Positions 11,122 through 23,085 of a DNA stretch of 64,000 nt are shown in pieces; position 1 is the first letter of the stretch, and every line of letters begins with the position of its first letter. A program made the translations under genes and the position numbers. The notes under the pieces were generated by a model. The model searched no databases. It saw only the letters and a list, made by a program, of their open reading frames with translations, and was not told where the DNA came from. This DNA comes from Tanypteryx hageni (lineage: Eukaryota > Arthropoda > Insecta > Odonata > Petaluridae): assembly GCA_028673005.1 (NCBI GenBank), contig CM054115.1:8405654-8469653 (forward strand), written 5' to 3'.

Positions 11122-11910
11122 TTACTAGCAGAAGGTGCTTGCATTCTGCAAGCATATAATCTCACCTTGAAAAAACATTCATTTTTCAGACAGATATTTC
11201 ATCATTACAAATATTTTTTTATTCTAAAGATTTCACCTCTGCAGCGATTTTTGTTTTTCCCTTGTGCAAAAATAATAGATTAAAACAATCCCCAAACTTT
11301 GCAATTTTATACTTTCTCCATTATGGGGTACCAATGCTACACATTTCCGGCAAATTTTAAATTTGTAGCACATTTAGAAATGAAAAAACATTTATCTAAT
11401 TGGTTAAATTTAAATAATTTTTAGCGGCTACAATAAGAATTTGATAGATAAATTGAAATGTTTATTCATTTATATAGATTAAACTCTAAATAAATTTAAA
11501 ATTTCAGCTCTCTAACTCGCCCCGTATTATCAAAATGTTTAATCCCTATTTTGTTTTTTACGAATCCTTTCTCCAAAAAAAATTTCAGCTTCGTGGCACA
11601 TTCAAAAATACATAAACCTTGAAAATTTGTTTAACCCTGCAGTGGTAACGTGAGATTTAATCCCGCCAGTGGTAACGTTGGGCCCAAGGGACCCAGGTAA
11701 CAAAATGGCTTGTAAAAAATTAAGCGTTAGAGAATACAGCATGAAATTTGCTCTTTGTTATACTTCAATAAATACTATATATCTAATATAAAAGTTTCTC
11801 TAAATAAAAACAAAGAAATGCTTTCAAAACAGATCTTAATTGAAAATTCCAAAAATTTGCAATAAGTATGAATTTTTAAAAAATCGCAGAGAAATTTAGT
11901 TGTTATCAAT

Positions 11911-12108
11911 TCAATCACAGCACATCATTGATGCATGTTTAAGGCGAACACACTTCAAACACTTTAGGCAGTAATACTTTGATTTAGAGGCTTTACAATA
12001 AATGCATTTTCCTCTCTTATTTGGCTGCACTGGTGGATGTTGCTGAACTTGGTAGCCTGAATACTTCTGAGCAAGCAGCCTCACATCTTTAGATAAATAC
12101 ATGTTCAT
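11911..12108 (-). pseudogene. piggyBac C-terminal cysteine-rich domain
   Basis: Reads VQPNKRGKCIYCKASKSKYY followed by CLKCLKCVRLKH, a zinc-binding CRD like those that end piggyBac transposases. It is the 3' end of the transposase at 12251-13090, broken by stops between the two. Confidence 0.8.
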
Positions 12109-12250
12109 CGATCTATTCTTTAAGTATTCTTCAATTAAACCTTTTCCTGAAAAAAATTCTACTTAACGCCTTGACACACACCTTAACCAGCGGAAATATC
12201 AATTCAAAAAATAAAAATGAATTCTTACAAAGATTTTTTATAAAAATTCT

Positions 12251-13090
12251 TCACTCGTCAACTGAATTGTTGTTGGCTTTGAATATTATGTGTGCATTTA
12301 TGGCACCAATATTCAACAAAGTGAAAAAAATAGTCAAAGGCCACCTTCTTGAATTTCTTGACAAATTGTATCCAGCGCACTTGGCATCCATCACATCTAC
12401 ACCTCCTTTGATAGCATTGTAGAATGTGATAATCTCCAATTTTTTTGTTGTCTCCCGTTTCTGTGACTAATTTTGCATCATGTTGCACACTTGAAAACAG
12501 GTTAACAACCTTATTCTTTTTTGGAATGTAGGAAACTAGCGTCATGTCCTCTTGAAACCCAAACAAACTTGTGCAAATATTATGATTTTTAGGATTTGTG
12601 AATTCAGTAGGCAACTCTGCCTTATTCCTCTTTAGATTTTCTACAACAGTTAAATTATAGTCTTTCATAATTTTTTTCACTATTGCATAACTGATAAACC
12701 AGTTGTCCATAGTGATGCTTCTTCCTGTATTGTACACAGGCCTGCACATTTGTTCTACAACATTGTCCGGTTTGTGGCTTACTTTTAAAACTTCCGACGG
12801 CTGGTTTCCAGCATAGATTTCCAAATTCAAAGTATAATTCATTCGAGCACCAACCAAGGCATACATTTTTATTCCATATCAGCTTGGTTTATTTGGCATG
12901 TATACCTTAAAGGGACACCTATCGCGGAATGCTGGAAGCATTTCGTCAAGAGTTAGGTACTCTCCAACAGAGTACAACTTCGAACATTTTGCAACAAAGG
13001 CTTCAAATAATTGTCGTATAGGTTCCAGATTGTCCAGTCTACATCTCTCATTTCTTCCTTTTTACTCAGATCAAAGAATTTCTTAGAAGA
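12251..13090 (-). pseudogene. piggyBac transposase, DDD catalytic region
   Basis: The main frame 12866-12258 contains IYAGNQPSE, the second-aspartate block TMDNWFISYAIVKKIM, then LKRNKAELPTEF and TLVSYIPKKNKVVNLFSSVQ. A +1 shift then carries the frame to 12439-12251, which has KGGVDVMDAKCAGYNLSRNS with the third catalytic D, and RRWPLTIFFTLLNIGAINAH. Upstream (13090-12890) weak similarity continues toward the first aspartate block, with stops. Residue order and spacing are those of DDE_Tnp_1_7. One frameshift and several stops make it a pseudogene. Confidence 0.9.
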
Positions 13091-13670
13091 CGTAGAAGTC
13101 ATCACACAAAAAAACTTTCACGAGTGGTAACGTAGGGTCTGTGAGACCCAAATAACATTTCACCCTTTGACAACTGTTGATAAACGTGCTATCCCATGAC
13201 TGTCTCATGAGTATTTGATAGGAGAATGGAGAATGTTGCAACTCAAACCGATCTAGTTCAAAAATACAAAAACAGACAGCGTTAGGTCTGTCAGACCCAG
13301 CGTTGCCACTGCAGGGTTAAACAAATGCGAATATTTATCGGCCGCATTGTTGCATTTTTTCAAGATTTTCGTTTTTTTTCTGGTCAGTTTTGCACAAAGT
13401 TCTACCTATGAAAAGAATTTTGAATATCCAGCTCATCTGAAAGTGCCTAAACATTAGTATCCTCCCATATATTATATGTTATCTTGCGAAATATTAATTA
13501 TATACAAAAAAGTATTATACAAACGTTGTAGATCTATTAAAAATGCAGATATTATCATCTGCCACTTTTTCTTGTAAGACTAACGATTTCCGAGAAAAAT
13601 GTGAAAATCACTTCTTTTTACTACAAATCTTGACACTGAGATAGTCTCTTTTTTTATAAGCTGGAAACTC

Positions 13671-15557
13671 TCAGCGATAATCACTTACAATCTGAAGCAC
13701 ATAGTGTTTCTGTTGCTTGTTTTTCGTAATTAATTTATTATAATCTTCCATAAGCTTGACCCCTCTCTCAGCCGAATCATTTACAACTTTCAATTTATTT
13801 ACTAATTCCAGACCTTTTACAAAACTTTCATTTTTATGCCACGTCAACGGTTCTGTCTTAAGGAATTCATCATTCAAGTCAAATCTTTCAAAAAATCCTC
13901 TAGTTTCGGTGGAAACGAATTGTTCAATTCCATTGTTAATAATTTCTGGGATTTCATCGATTTGTACTTTTATTCACTTCTCATTTTCGTTTGATGATTC
14001 TGTTTCGCGATTCAAAGCATTGACCATTTTCATTTTCGATTCAAATGACAAATTTGGATCAAAGAAAGCTAATGCGACAACTTCAGGGCTCAAATACCAT
14101 AAATGATTACTTAGTTTTTGTAAAGCAACACGAGAGATACCACGATCGACGGCTTGATATTCAAAAAGTATCGAAAGAACCCTGAAATCCAGATACGGTG
14201 CTTTGGCAGCAGAAGGCGCACAAAACCATGCTTCGACATACACACTGACAAGAAAAATACAAATATCACAGATCGCATTATCTTCTTGTAGTGATAATAC
14301 AAATTCACCACGAAACAGAAAGATTTTCAAGCAATAAATAGCTTTTGCCATCCACCTCGCATGAAGGATGGCCCCCGGAACACGGAAAGATATTCCACGA
14401 GGTGGTGCTTCGCCAAGGAAAATTGCTGTTAATTCTAAAAATTCCCTATAATCCTCTCTAGGCTGCTGTTCCCTCAAATTATTTCTAACATAGTCAAGAA
14501 TTTGAGATACATCGCCCAGATTCAAGTGTCCCTTGACCTTTTCGTTTTCAATCCCGGATCGGAAATTATTCCAGACCAAGCGTTTTGAATTTTTTTAAAG
14601 ATTAATACAGTCGGACCTGTAGTTTTACCCATCTTTTCATCCAAAACGCTTCTAAGAATGATTTCATATATATGATGTCTACAAGGTAAATACAAAAGAT
14701 CTTTTTCTAAAAAATTTTCTATCAAAACGCACGCACCTCTTAAACTTCCAGTATTCGTTGCTGTCGTATCGAAAACTAATGCTTTAATATCAGTGGATTT
14801 TCCAGCAACTGGTACTATATTGATATCTGATTCTAAACTGCTGCTTGAAGTTGATGACGACGACATCAATTCGGCAGTTTGCTCTTCAAAAAAAAAGAAA
14901 TTCAATGATACAAAATCAAATAAAACAACAGAAATGTGCAAAAATTATCAGTATTGAATGATTGAAAGTTTTTTTTATACATTACTCACTTAGTTATTCA
15001 GTTTCACGATCGCTTCGCTCTTTTCTCACCAAGGCTGTCTCTTCTCGTTCCGCAGCTCTTCTTTCTCTTTTAAGTTCCTCGTAATCGACTCCGTACATGA
15101 ATCCTGGCCGTCCTTTTAACCTTTGATTAATCAAAAACTGCTTATCTTCTTCAATAGTAATCATGTCCAAAGCGTTAGCATCTGCAATGTCAAAAAGATC
15201 CTCGAGTTTTGATTCAAAATCTGCTTCTTTTTTCTTATGAGCCTCCGATGATATCCCAGCGTGTTTTTGTAGTTGCCTCCATTCTTGGTACAAAGCTTCT
15301 AATTTTGGGATGCAGCTTCTCATCTCCTGAGTTGGAATTCGTGCTTTTTCCCAAAAAACCATCACTTCCTGCATAGCTAGTCTGGCACTTTCATGTAAAG
15401 TTAACTTCACCACACGAACATTGAAAATTAATACACTTAACACTTGCTTATTTGATGGCAATTTACTTCCAGTTATTTCATGCGAGTAATATCCGAGTAA
15501 ATAATTTTTTTCACCTAAACGAACAGAAGACATTGTGACATGAAAATTTTTTTTCAC
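13671..15557 (-). pseudogene. hAT-like transposase or arthropod-expanded uncharacterised protein
   Basis: Exon-like block 15557-14994 has LHESARLAMQEVMVFWEKAR, then a KLEALYQEWRQLQKHAG helix, ALDMITIEEDKQFLINQRLK and GRPGFMYGV, ending in a charged ERRAAEREE helix. After a probable ~115-bp intron or gap (acceptor TTTTTTTTTGAAG near 14885), block two has ALVFDTTATNTGSLRGACV and LPCRHHIYEIIL. A shift at an A7 run near 14590 leads to RPGAILHARWMAK-like sequence, LSNHLWYLSPEVVALAFFD, a stop at about 13976, and finally VVNDSAERGVKLMEDYN with a stop at 13671. The D..N and CRHH pattern and the C-terminal AERG block recall hAT RNase H-fold transposases, but the family is not one I can name with certainty. 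Only about three lesions are seen. Confidence 0.65.
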
Positions 15558-15559
15558 TC

Positions 15560-15950
15560 ATCCGAATTCCGAGAGAGAACTGTTGTCCTTGAGACGAACA
15601 TTTGCTCACATAGTCACGTACAGCTCTCACGAAAGCTTATGGCACTCGGATGCGCAGAACGTGACGTTATGGAGGGGGTGGGTTGTGTGGATGGGGTAGG
15701 GAAAAGGGACGGAGGGGAAAGCGAGCACATGGCAGGCAGGGTTGCCACAATAGAATTTCAGAGCTAAAGATGGAATTTGTATGTTGCGGACAATTCAAAT
15801 TGCCGTGGAGCAGGTACAACCTTTATAATCTCTGCCATCCCTCCCGCCCATGCCAGGGGGTTGTGGACTGGAGGTCCTTATGCGATGACTAACAAAAAAA
15901 TCTAATATTTTTTTCTTCAACATTAATTAAAAACAAATATCGTAGCCATA
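15560..15950. other. 5' region of the TIR transposon
   Basis: Between the transposase start and the right TIR. It is GC-richer than its neighbours, with a G-rich tract at about 15668-15730. Plausibly promoter or leader of the - strand gene; no motif proves this. Confidence 0.3.
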
Positions 15951-15987
15951 ATACTTTTTTGCATATACTTAATATTTCGCAAGATAA

Positions 15988-16203
15988 ACAAATAAAATTG
16001 TTTTTTTCTGTGATTTTATGATTTTTTCGATTTTCAAGGTCCCAGGGGCTCCCTTTCCATTTATCCGATTGTGCTGAAATTTTACACAGATTATTTTTTC
16101 ATAAAATGGAACCAAACTGGGGGTTAGCGTGAAGAAAATACAAAATTTGAAAATAATAGCCATGCTAATGTTATATCCTCCTCTGTAAGAAACGTCTATA
16201 TCA
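15988..16203. other. Repeat-derived link sequence
   Basis: AT-rich non-coding DNA ending in GTTATATCCTCCTCTGTAAG and AAACGTCTATATCATTATAT, the inverted 5' end motif of the hairpin/CTAG family. Confidence 0.4.
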
Positions 16204-16947
16204 TTATATACTAGTAGAAGGTGCCTGCATACTGCAAGCATTTAATCTCACCTTGAAAAATACATTAATTTTTCAGAGATATGATTCTTCCTGAGAAATA
16301 TTTCTTTAATTCTAAAGATTTCTCCTCTGGACGAGTTTTCGTTTTTTCATTATAGAAAAATAATGGAGTGAAACAATCACTAATTTTTGCAATTTTCGAA
16401 ATATTATACTTTTCCCACATTGAGTTAATAATGCCACACATTTCTGCCAAATTTTGAATTTATAGTACAATAAGAAGTGCAATAGCATTTATATAATTGT
16501 TTAAATATAAATATTTTTAACGGCCAAAATAACGATTTTATGGTTAAATTGAAATGTTTAATCGTTTAGATAGACTAACCTCTAAATAATTTAAAAATTT
16601 CAGCTTCCTACCTTCCGGCTTAGTGTCTAAGCATCTACCTATTTGTTTACAATTTAAGAATTTTTAACTGCCAAACAAATAAAAATATAAAAATTTCTAT
16701 AATCCCTATTTCGTTTTTTTACAAATCCTCCCTCTAAAACAAATTTCAGCTCCGTGGCACATCCAAAAATACATAAACCTTGAAAATTTGTTTAAACAAT
16801 TGCGAATTTTTAGCGGCCACATTGTTGCACTTTTTTAAGATTTTCGTTTTTTCTAGTCGGTTTTGCACGAAATCCTACCTAAGAAAAAAATTTCGAATCT
16901 CTACCTCATCTGAATGTGCCTAAACATTAGTATCCTCCTATATATTA
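16204..16947 (-). repeat. Hairpin/CTAG family, - copy
   Basis: CTAG complement at 16211-16214, then hairpin (about 16222-16240) and all internal blocks through CCTAAACATTAGTATCCTCC near 16920. About 740 bp. Confidence 0.75.
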
Positions 16948-17262
16948 TCATTATATATAGACGTTTCTTACAGAGGAGGAGGATATAACATACATATAGG
17001 AGGATACTAATGTTTAGGCACTTCCAGGAGAGCTGGAGATTCGAAATTTTTTTCTTACGTAGGATTTTGTGCAAAACCGACTAGAAAAAACGAAAATCTT
17101 AAAAAAGTGCAACAATGCGAACACTAAAAATTCGCAATTTTTTTAAAAAAATTTCAAGGTTTATGTATTTCCAAATGTGCTACGGAGCTGAAATTTTTTA
17201 GTGGTAGGATTTTAAAAAAGCTAAATAGGGGTTATAGAAATTTTGATATTTTATATTGTTAT
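16948..17262 (+). repeat. Hairpin/CTAG family, truncated + copy
   Basis: Starts at TCATTATATATAGACGTTTC (16948), with GGAGGATACTAATGTTTAGG and the first internal blocks. It is cut near 17255 where an opposite-strand copy begins. Confidence 0.75.
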
Positions 17263-17553
17263 GTTATATCCTCCACTGTAAGAAACGTCTATATATAATG
17301 ACTAGTAGAAGGTTCTTGCATACTGCAAGCAATTCATCATACCTAGACCAAATATTAATTTTCAGAGAGATATTTTATTATTGGAAATATTTCTTTAATT
17401 CAAAGGATTTCTCCTCAGTACTGATTTTCGTTTTTTCCTTATAAAACAATAATGGAGTAAAACAATCACTAATTTTTTTAATTTTTGAAATTATTCTTTT
17501 TCCACATTGGGTTAATAATGCCACACATTTCTGTCAAATTTTAAATTTGTAGC

Positions 17554-19150
17554 CAGGGTTGGGCAGTATTTCAAATACATGTATTTAAAATACGTATTTT
17601 AAATACTATTGTATTTTGTATCTTGTATTTCGAAAGGGAATCTCAGATGTATTTTGTATTTGTATTTTAAATACAAAGAATTAGGTATTTTGTATTTAAA
17701 ATACACAAAATACTAACTAGTGACCCCCTTACATAATTTATCTGCAATTCAATCAATAAAGAAATTTTATGTTTTACGGGAAATTAATTTTATTTGTCAC
17801 CGTATGGAGTTGACAATACTGCGTAGTAGTGGTTATATTGTTTGGTATTAGCTGGTTGGTATTTCACTGAAACCTGAAAAAGAAATTAATTATCCTATGA
17901 GGAGTTATCTGGCTTGCCATTTATGGTGTGCTAGCCACACACTCAGCCTTCTTGCTACCACAGACTTCCTCAATGCTTTGAGAATTTCACCTACTGCATC
18001 CAGGATCCATCACCCAACTTTCGCAAAATGTTCGGCATTATGGAATGCATCTAGAAGACCTACAGCATCTGAAGCAATTTCAGAGATCTTGCAGTGTGCA
18101 TTGAAGTTTCCTTGTCCCACTCGGTGGAACTCTCTTTTTGATGCCGTTTCACAGATGTTACAGTTTAAAAATAAACTTCACATTGTGACTGAAAAATTGG
18201 AACTGCCACAGTTTAAAGAAATTGAATTTGAATATCTGAAAGAGTACTGCAAAGTCTTGAAACCCATTGCCTAGGCCCTTGACTTAATGCAAAATGAGAA
18301 TACATGCTTTTATGGTGAGCTATTACCTACATTAGTGTCTCTCAAAAAAAGACTTTGTTTGCTTCTAGAAATAAATCTCCGTCATCTCTCTCATGTTGCT
18401 ACACTTTTAATCAATTCACTAACAGAGAGATTTAAAATTTTTTTTGATCTGGCCCCACAAGCAAATGATGCCATTTTAGCTGCTTGTTTCCATCCAGTTT
18501 TCAAAATGAGGTGGTTCCCTAACACTGCTTCTGAAAATGATAGGAGAAGAATACATAAATTGTGTGTGAACTCTCTTGAACAATTCTCTGCCACGCCTGT
18601 TTTAAGTTCAGATGACGAAGCTGATGAAGAAAGTGATTTTTGTATTTTTAACTCGCCAAATCAAACAGACTTTTTAAGACAAAGAGAGAAACAATTGTCA
18701 ACTGTAGAGTTTGAGTTAAATCTAACCACCCTTAATAACTATGCAATAGCCTTTGTTCGCTACAGTACAAGTTTGTGTTCCTCTGCGCCTGTAGAAAGAC
18801 TGTTCTCTTTTGAAGGCTTTATTCCCCTTCAAGGGGTGCTATTTCAGATGAACTTTTTGAGGATTTAATTTTTTTAAAAGGTAATATGAATTACTGTTCT
18901 GATGGTTTTTAATTGCAATTTTATTTGTAAAATTTTCTTTAATTGAATTTTGTAGCAATTTAACTTTTTTGTTATTTTGTGCGGATCAATTTTATTTTAA
19001 GTATTTAAAGTATTTAAAATACAAAAGTATTTAAATGTATTTTGGTATTTTTTATTAATTTATTTTGTATCTGTATTTAAAATACTTCCCTATCAAGTAT
19101 TTTGTATTTGTATTTAAAATACTGGAATGTAAATATTTTGCCCAACCCTG
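17554..19150 (+). mobile_element. hAT transposon with 8-bp target duplication
   Basis: The 8-bp duplication TTTGTAGC is present at 17546-17553 and 19151-19158. The termini are CAGGGTTGGGCAGTATTT and its inverted partner, which reads CAGGGTTGGGCAAAATATTT. Both ends carry many copies of a TATTTTAAATAC-like motif. The 1.6-kb element encodes only the C-terminal part of a hAT transposase, so it is an internally deleted derivative. Confidence 0.95.
17897..18868 (+). pseudogene. hAT transposase C-terminal fragment
   Basis: Reads CHLWCASHTLSLLATTDFLN (the CxxH block of hAT RNase H domains), PCPTRWNSLFDAVSQM (the RW motif) and KLELPQFKEIEFEYLKEYCK, with an in-frame stop at 18272-18274. It continues LTERFKIFFDLAPQANDAIL, AACFHPVFKMRWFP and the C-terminal dimerisation block FVRYSTSLCSSAPVERLFSF. 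The N-terminal BED finger and first catalytic D are absent. One stop and the lost 5' half make it inactive. Copies of this kind are common in insects. Confidence 0.9.
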
Positions 19151-19474
19151 TTTGTAGCACATTTAGAAGTGAAATAACATTTATCTAAATGTTTAAATTT
19201 AAATAATTTTTACAGGCCGCAATAACAATTTCATGGACACAATGAAATCTTTATTCGTTTATATAGAGTAAACTCTAAATAACTTTACAATTTCAGCTCT
19301 CTAACTTGCCCCGTTGTATCTAAACACGAATCTTTAATGGCCGCATTGTTGCACTTTTTACAGAGGAGGAGGATATAACAGGAGGATACTAATGTCCAGC
19401 CCAAACTACAAGAACTAGAGAGCTGAAAATTTTTTTGTCCTCCTCATCTGTAAGAAATGTCTATATATAATGAT

Positions 19475-20221
19475 GATAGGAGGATACTAATGTTTAGGCA
19501 CTTCCAGGTGAGATGGAGATTCAAAATTTTTTTCTTAGGTGGCATTTTGTGCAAAACCAACTAGAAAAAACGAAAATCTTGAAAAAGTGCAACAATGCGG
19601 CCGCTAAAAATTCGCAATTGCTTAAGCAAATTTTCAAGGTTTATGCATTTCCGTTTGTGCTACTGAGCTGAAAATCTTTTGAAGTAGGGTTTGTAAAAAA
19701 ACCAAATAGGGATTATACAAATTCTGATATTTTGATTTGTTTGGAAGTTAAAAATTCTTAAATTTAAAAGAAATAGAAATGGATAAATATTTCATTGTGT
19801 CCATGAAATTGTTATTACGGCCGTTAAAAATTAATTAATTTTAAACAATTAGATAAATGTTATTTTACTTCTAAATGTGCTAGAAATTTAAAATTGGGCA
19901 GAAATGTGTTGCATTTCCCAATGTGGAAAATTTATAATATTCCTAAAATTGTAAAAAATCATCGTTTTTTTCCCGTCTTCTAATTCATGTCCAGAGTTTT
20001 ACCTTAATTAAAAGTAATTTAAAAATGCAATTATAAAAAGGCTTGTATGGATTTCAATGGTTTTCTAATGGGACTTGAAAATGAATGTTTTGGGGTGTAA
20101 AAGTTCCCATTGTTAGGGGAAATTTTGGAATTTTTGATTTTTCCTAATGGTTTTGGACCAACACCAAGGTTCCCTCCAAATTTCAGCTCTGTAGAATATC
20201 TAGAAGTACCTTAGGTTTTAT
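19475..20221 (+). repeat. Hairpin/CTAG-family-related + copy, 3' end replaced
   Basis: Begins AGGAGGATACTAATGTTTAG (19477) and follows the family order to about 19960. It then runs into sequence related to the 7420-7840 inverted repeat (CCAAATTTCAG, TCTAGAAGTACCTTAG). Confidence 0.6.
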
Positions 20222-21481
20222 ATCATTATATATAGAGGTTTCTTACAGAGGAGGAGTAGGAGGAGGATATATCATACGAGTAGTTGGTGCTTGCATTCTG
20301 CAAGCATTTCATCTGACCCTGATAAACCTTAATATTTCAGAGAGATATAGCATTATTAGAATTATTTTTTTAATTCAAAATATTTCACCTCTGCGCCCAA
20401 TTCTATCTTTCCTTATTGAACAATACTTGATTAAAACAATGCCTTAAATTTGCAATTTTAAGAATATTATACTTTATACAATGGAAGGTGCTAATTCCAC
20501 GCATTTTTGTCAAATTTGAAGTTGTAGCACATTTAGAAGTGAAATAATATTTATTTAATTGTTTAAAATTCAAAATTTTAATGCAGCTGCAATAAAACTT
20601 TGTTGGAGCTTTTTAAATGTCTGTTAGTTTAAACTGAGCTCTACTTAACTTTAAAATTTCAACTTCCTAGCTTGCCCCAAATTACTTAAACATTTATCTA
20701 TTAGTTTAAACTTTAAGAATTTTTAACAGCCAAAGAAATTAAAATATCAAAATTTTTATAATTTTTTTATTTCGTATTTTCACAAAATCTACCGGTAAAA
20801 AACTTTCAGCTTTGTAGCACATTCGATAATACATAAACCTAAAAAATATGTTTAAACAATTGCGAATTTTTAGCGGTCGAATTTTTCAACTTTTTCAAAA
20901 TTTCCTTTTTTTCTATGTATAACTTTCTACAAAATGATTTTAAAAACTCGAACATACAGCAAATAGTTTTCAAAGATAAAAGTTATTAAACTTTAATGTT
21001 AAAATGGGGTTAAAACAACCCCTACAATTAACAGTTTTAAAATTTTTGATTTTCATAGCTCGTTATGAGAAAAATTCTATAATTTTGCAAAATTTCAGCT
21101 TCCTAAACTTATTAGATTGGTCTACACACTGGAAAACGTTTTCCCATGCTAACTTATGAGAGATATTCCGGGGTATCTGGAGTCAAAACCACTGGAAGCA
21201 AAAGTAACAATAATTATCAATAGATATTATGGTCTTCTAGCAACACTGAAATTTTCATTTTTCTAGCTTACGGGCAAGTGCCCAAAATTAATTTGCAAAA
21301 ATGGGGCAATGCTTTTCTTATGGGAAAAAACGCAAATTTCGGAAATTCTGGAGTCGAACTCATGTCACTTAGGTAAAAAGTCTCATTTTATCTGTAGGTT
21401 TTTCCATCATATCTACAAAAACTAAAACTTGCAGCTCTCTAGCTATTGTAGTTTGGGCTGGACATTAGTATCCTCCTGTTA
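20222..21481 (-). repeat. Hairpin/CTAG family, long - copy
   Basis: Preceded by TCATTATATATAGAGG (20223), then the - strand 3' end: CGAG (a mutated CTAG) at 20277-20280 and hairpin. About 1.2 kb of internal sequence runs to GGACATTAGTATCCTCCTG near 21465. Its inner part matches the 4180-4560 section of + copy 1. Confidence 0.7.
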
Positions 21482-22318
21482 TCATTATATATAGACGTTT
21501 CTTACAGAGGAGGAGGAGGATATAACATACTAGTAGTTGGTGCTTGCATACTGCAAGCATTTCATATCACCTTGAAAAAACATTCATTTTTCAGACAGAC
21601 ATTTCATCATTACAAATATTCTTTCAATTCTAAAGATTTCACCTCCGCAGCGATTTCCGTTTTTCCCACATGTAAAAATAATATTTTAAAACAATCCCAA
21701 AATGTTGCAATTTTAAAAATAATACACTTTCTTCATTATAAGGTACTAATGCTACACATTTTAGCCAAATTTTAAAGTTGTAGCTCTTCTAGAAGTAAAA
21801 TAATATTTTTCTAATTGTTTAAATTTAAATAATTTTTAACGGCCGCCACAATTCATATATGGTAAAATTGAAATGTAAATTTGTGCAAATTTACTACCTT
21901 GTAAACAATTTGAAAATTTCAGCTTCCTAGCTCATCCCGTAGTACCTAAACAGTTATCTATTTGTTTAAATTTTAAGAATTTTTAACTGCCAAACAAATT
22001 AAAATATCAAAATTTGTATAATCCCTATTTCGTTTTTTTAAGAATTCTACTTATTAAAAAAATTCAGCTCCGTAGCACATTCGGAAATGCCTGAACCCTG
22101 AAAATTTGTTTAAACAATTGCAAATTTTTAGCGGCCGCATTATTGCAATTTTTCATGATTTTCGTTTTTTCTAGTTGGTTTTGCACAAACTTCTACCTAG
22201 GAAAAATTTTCGAATCTCCAGCCCATCTGGAAGTGCCTAAACATTAATAACCACCTATATGTTATTATGTTATATCCTCCTCCTCCTCCTATGTAAGAGT
22301 CGTCGATATATAATGATG
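21482..22318 (-). repeat. Hairpin/CTAG family, - copy
   Basis: TCATTATATATAGACGTTTC at 21482, CTAG complement at 21530-21533, then hairpin, internal blocks and the 5' motif complement CGTCGATATATAATGA ending at 22317. Confidence 0.75.
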
Positions 22319-23085
22319 ATAGTAGAAGGTGCATGCATACTGCAAGCATTTCATCTCACCTTGAAAATACATTTATTTTTCAAAGAGATATTACATCATG
22401 AGGAATATTTCTTTGATTCTAAAGATTTCTCTTCAGGATCGGTTTTCGTTTTTTCATTATGGAACAATAATGAAGTTATACAATCACTAATTTTTACAAT
22501 TTTAGGAATATTATACTTTTCCTACATTGGGTTAATAATGGCACACATTTCTCCCTAATTTTAAATTTATAGCACAATTCGAAATGAAATTACATTTATC
22601 TAAATGTTTAAATTTAAATAATTTTTAATGACCGCAACAACAAATTCATTGATACATTGAAATATTTGTTCGTTTAAACAGACACATTTCTAAACAATTA
22701 AAAAATTTCAGCTCCCTAACTCGCCGCGTAGTGTCCAAACTTTTACCTATTTGTTTAAATTCTAAGAATTTTTAACTGCCAAACAAATTAAAATATCAAA
22801 ATTTCTATAATCCCTATTTCGTTATTTTACAAATAATTTCAGCTCCGTGGCACATATGGAAATACATAATCCCTTAAGATTTGTTTAAACAATTGCGAAT
22901 TTTTTGCCGCCGCATTGTTGAACTTTTTAAAAAATTTCGTTTTTTCTACTTGGTTTTGCACAAAATTCCACCTAAGAGAAAAATTTCGAATCTCTAGCTC
23001 AACTGGAAATGCCTAAACATTTGTATCCTCCTATATGTATGTTATATCCTCCTCCTCCTCTGTAAGGAACGTCTATATATAATGA
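22319..23085 (-). repeat. Hairpin/CTAG family, - copy
   Basis: The 3' hairpin near 22332-22350 is preceded by ATAG instead of CTAG. The 5' end, complement of TCATTATATATAGACGTTCC, finishes at 23085 and directly abuts the next copy's CTAG. Confidence 0.75.

Larger units (their letters stand above)
11635..13316 (-). mobile_element. piggyBac transposon with perfect TTAA target duplication
   Basis: TTAA at 11631-11634 and 13317-13320. The termini are CCCTGCAGTGGTAACG and its inverted copy CGTTGCCACTGCAGGG. Subterminal copies of the AGTGGTAACGT motif occur at about 11682 and 13120, next to GGGTCC/GGGTCT runs; such repeated subterminal motifs are typical binding sites in piggyBac. It encodes a degenerate - strand transposase. 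At 1.68 kb it is shorter than an autonomous piggyBac and lacks most of the N-terminal half. Confidence 0.95.
11122..13478 (-). repeat. Hairpin/CTAG family, - copy interrupted by piggyBac
   Basis: On the - strand the 3' end is the hairpin at 11136-11154 followed by CTAG (11125-11128). Internal blocks run to the usual start CCTAAACATTAGTATCCTCC near 13447. The small piggyBac at 11635-13316 splits it at a TTAA inside the block TTTGTTTAAACAA. Confidence 0.7.
13479..15987 (-). mobile_element. TIR DNA transposon of uncertain superfamily
   Basis: The ends are inverted repeats of about 38 bp. The left begins TTATCTTGCGAAATATTAAT and the right, read inward, begins TTATCTTGCGAAATATTAAG; both continue through CAAAAAAGTATTAT with only two or three differences. 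The flanking sequence shows no obvious target-site duplication. The element carries one - strand gene with a nearly intact frame (13671-15557). It separates a hairpin/CTAG copy on its left from unrelated repeat on its right. Confidence 0.75.
17263..19474 (-). repeat. Hairpin/CTAG family, - copy interrupted by hAT
   Basis: The 3' hairpin and CTAG complement (17302-17305) directly abut the 5' motif of the next copy, giving CTAG|TCATTATATATAGACG on the - strand with no spacer. The body is split by the hAT at 17554-19150, and the 5' motif is near 19474 (AATGTCTATATATAATGA). A short fragment of another copy lies near 19365-19435. Confidence 0.7.
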
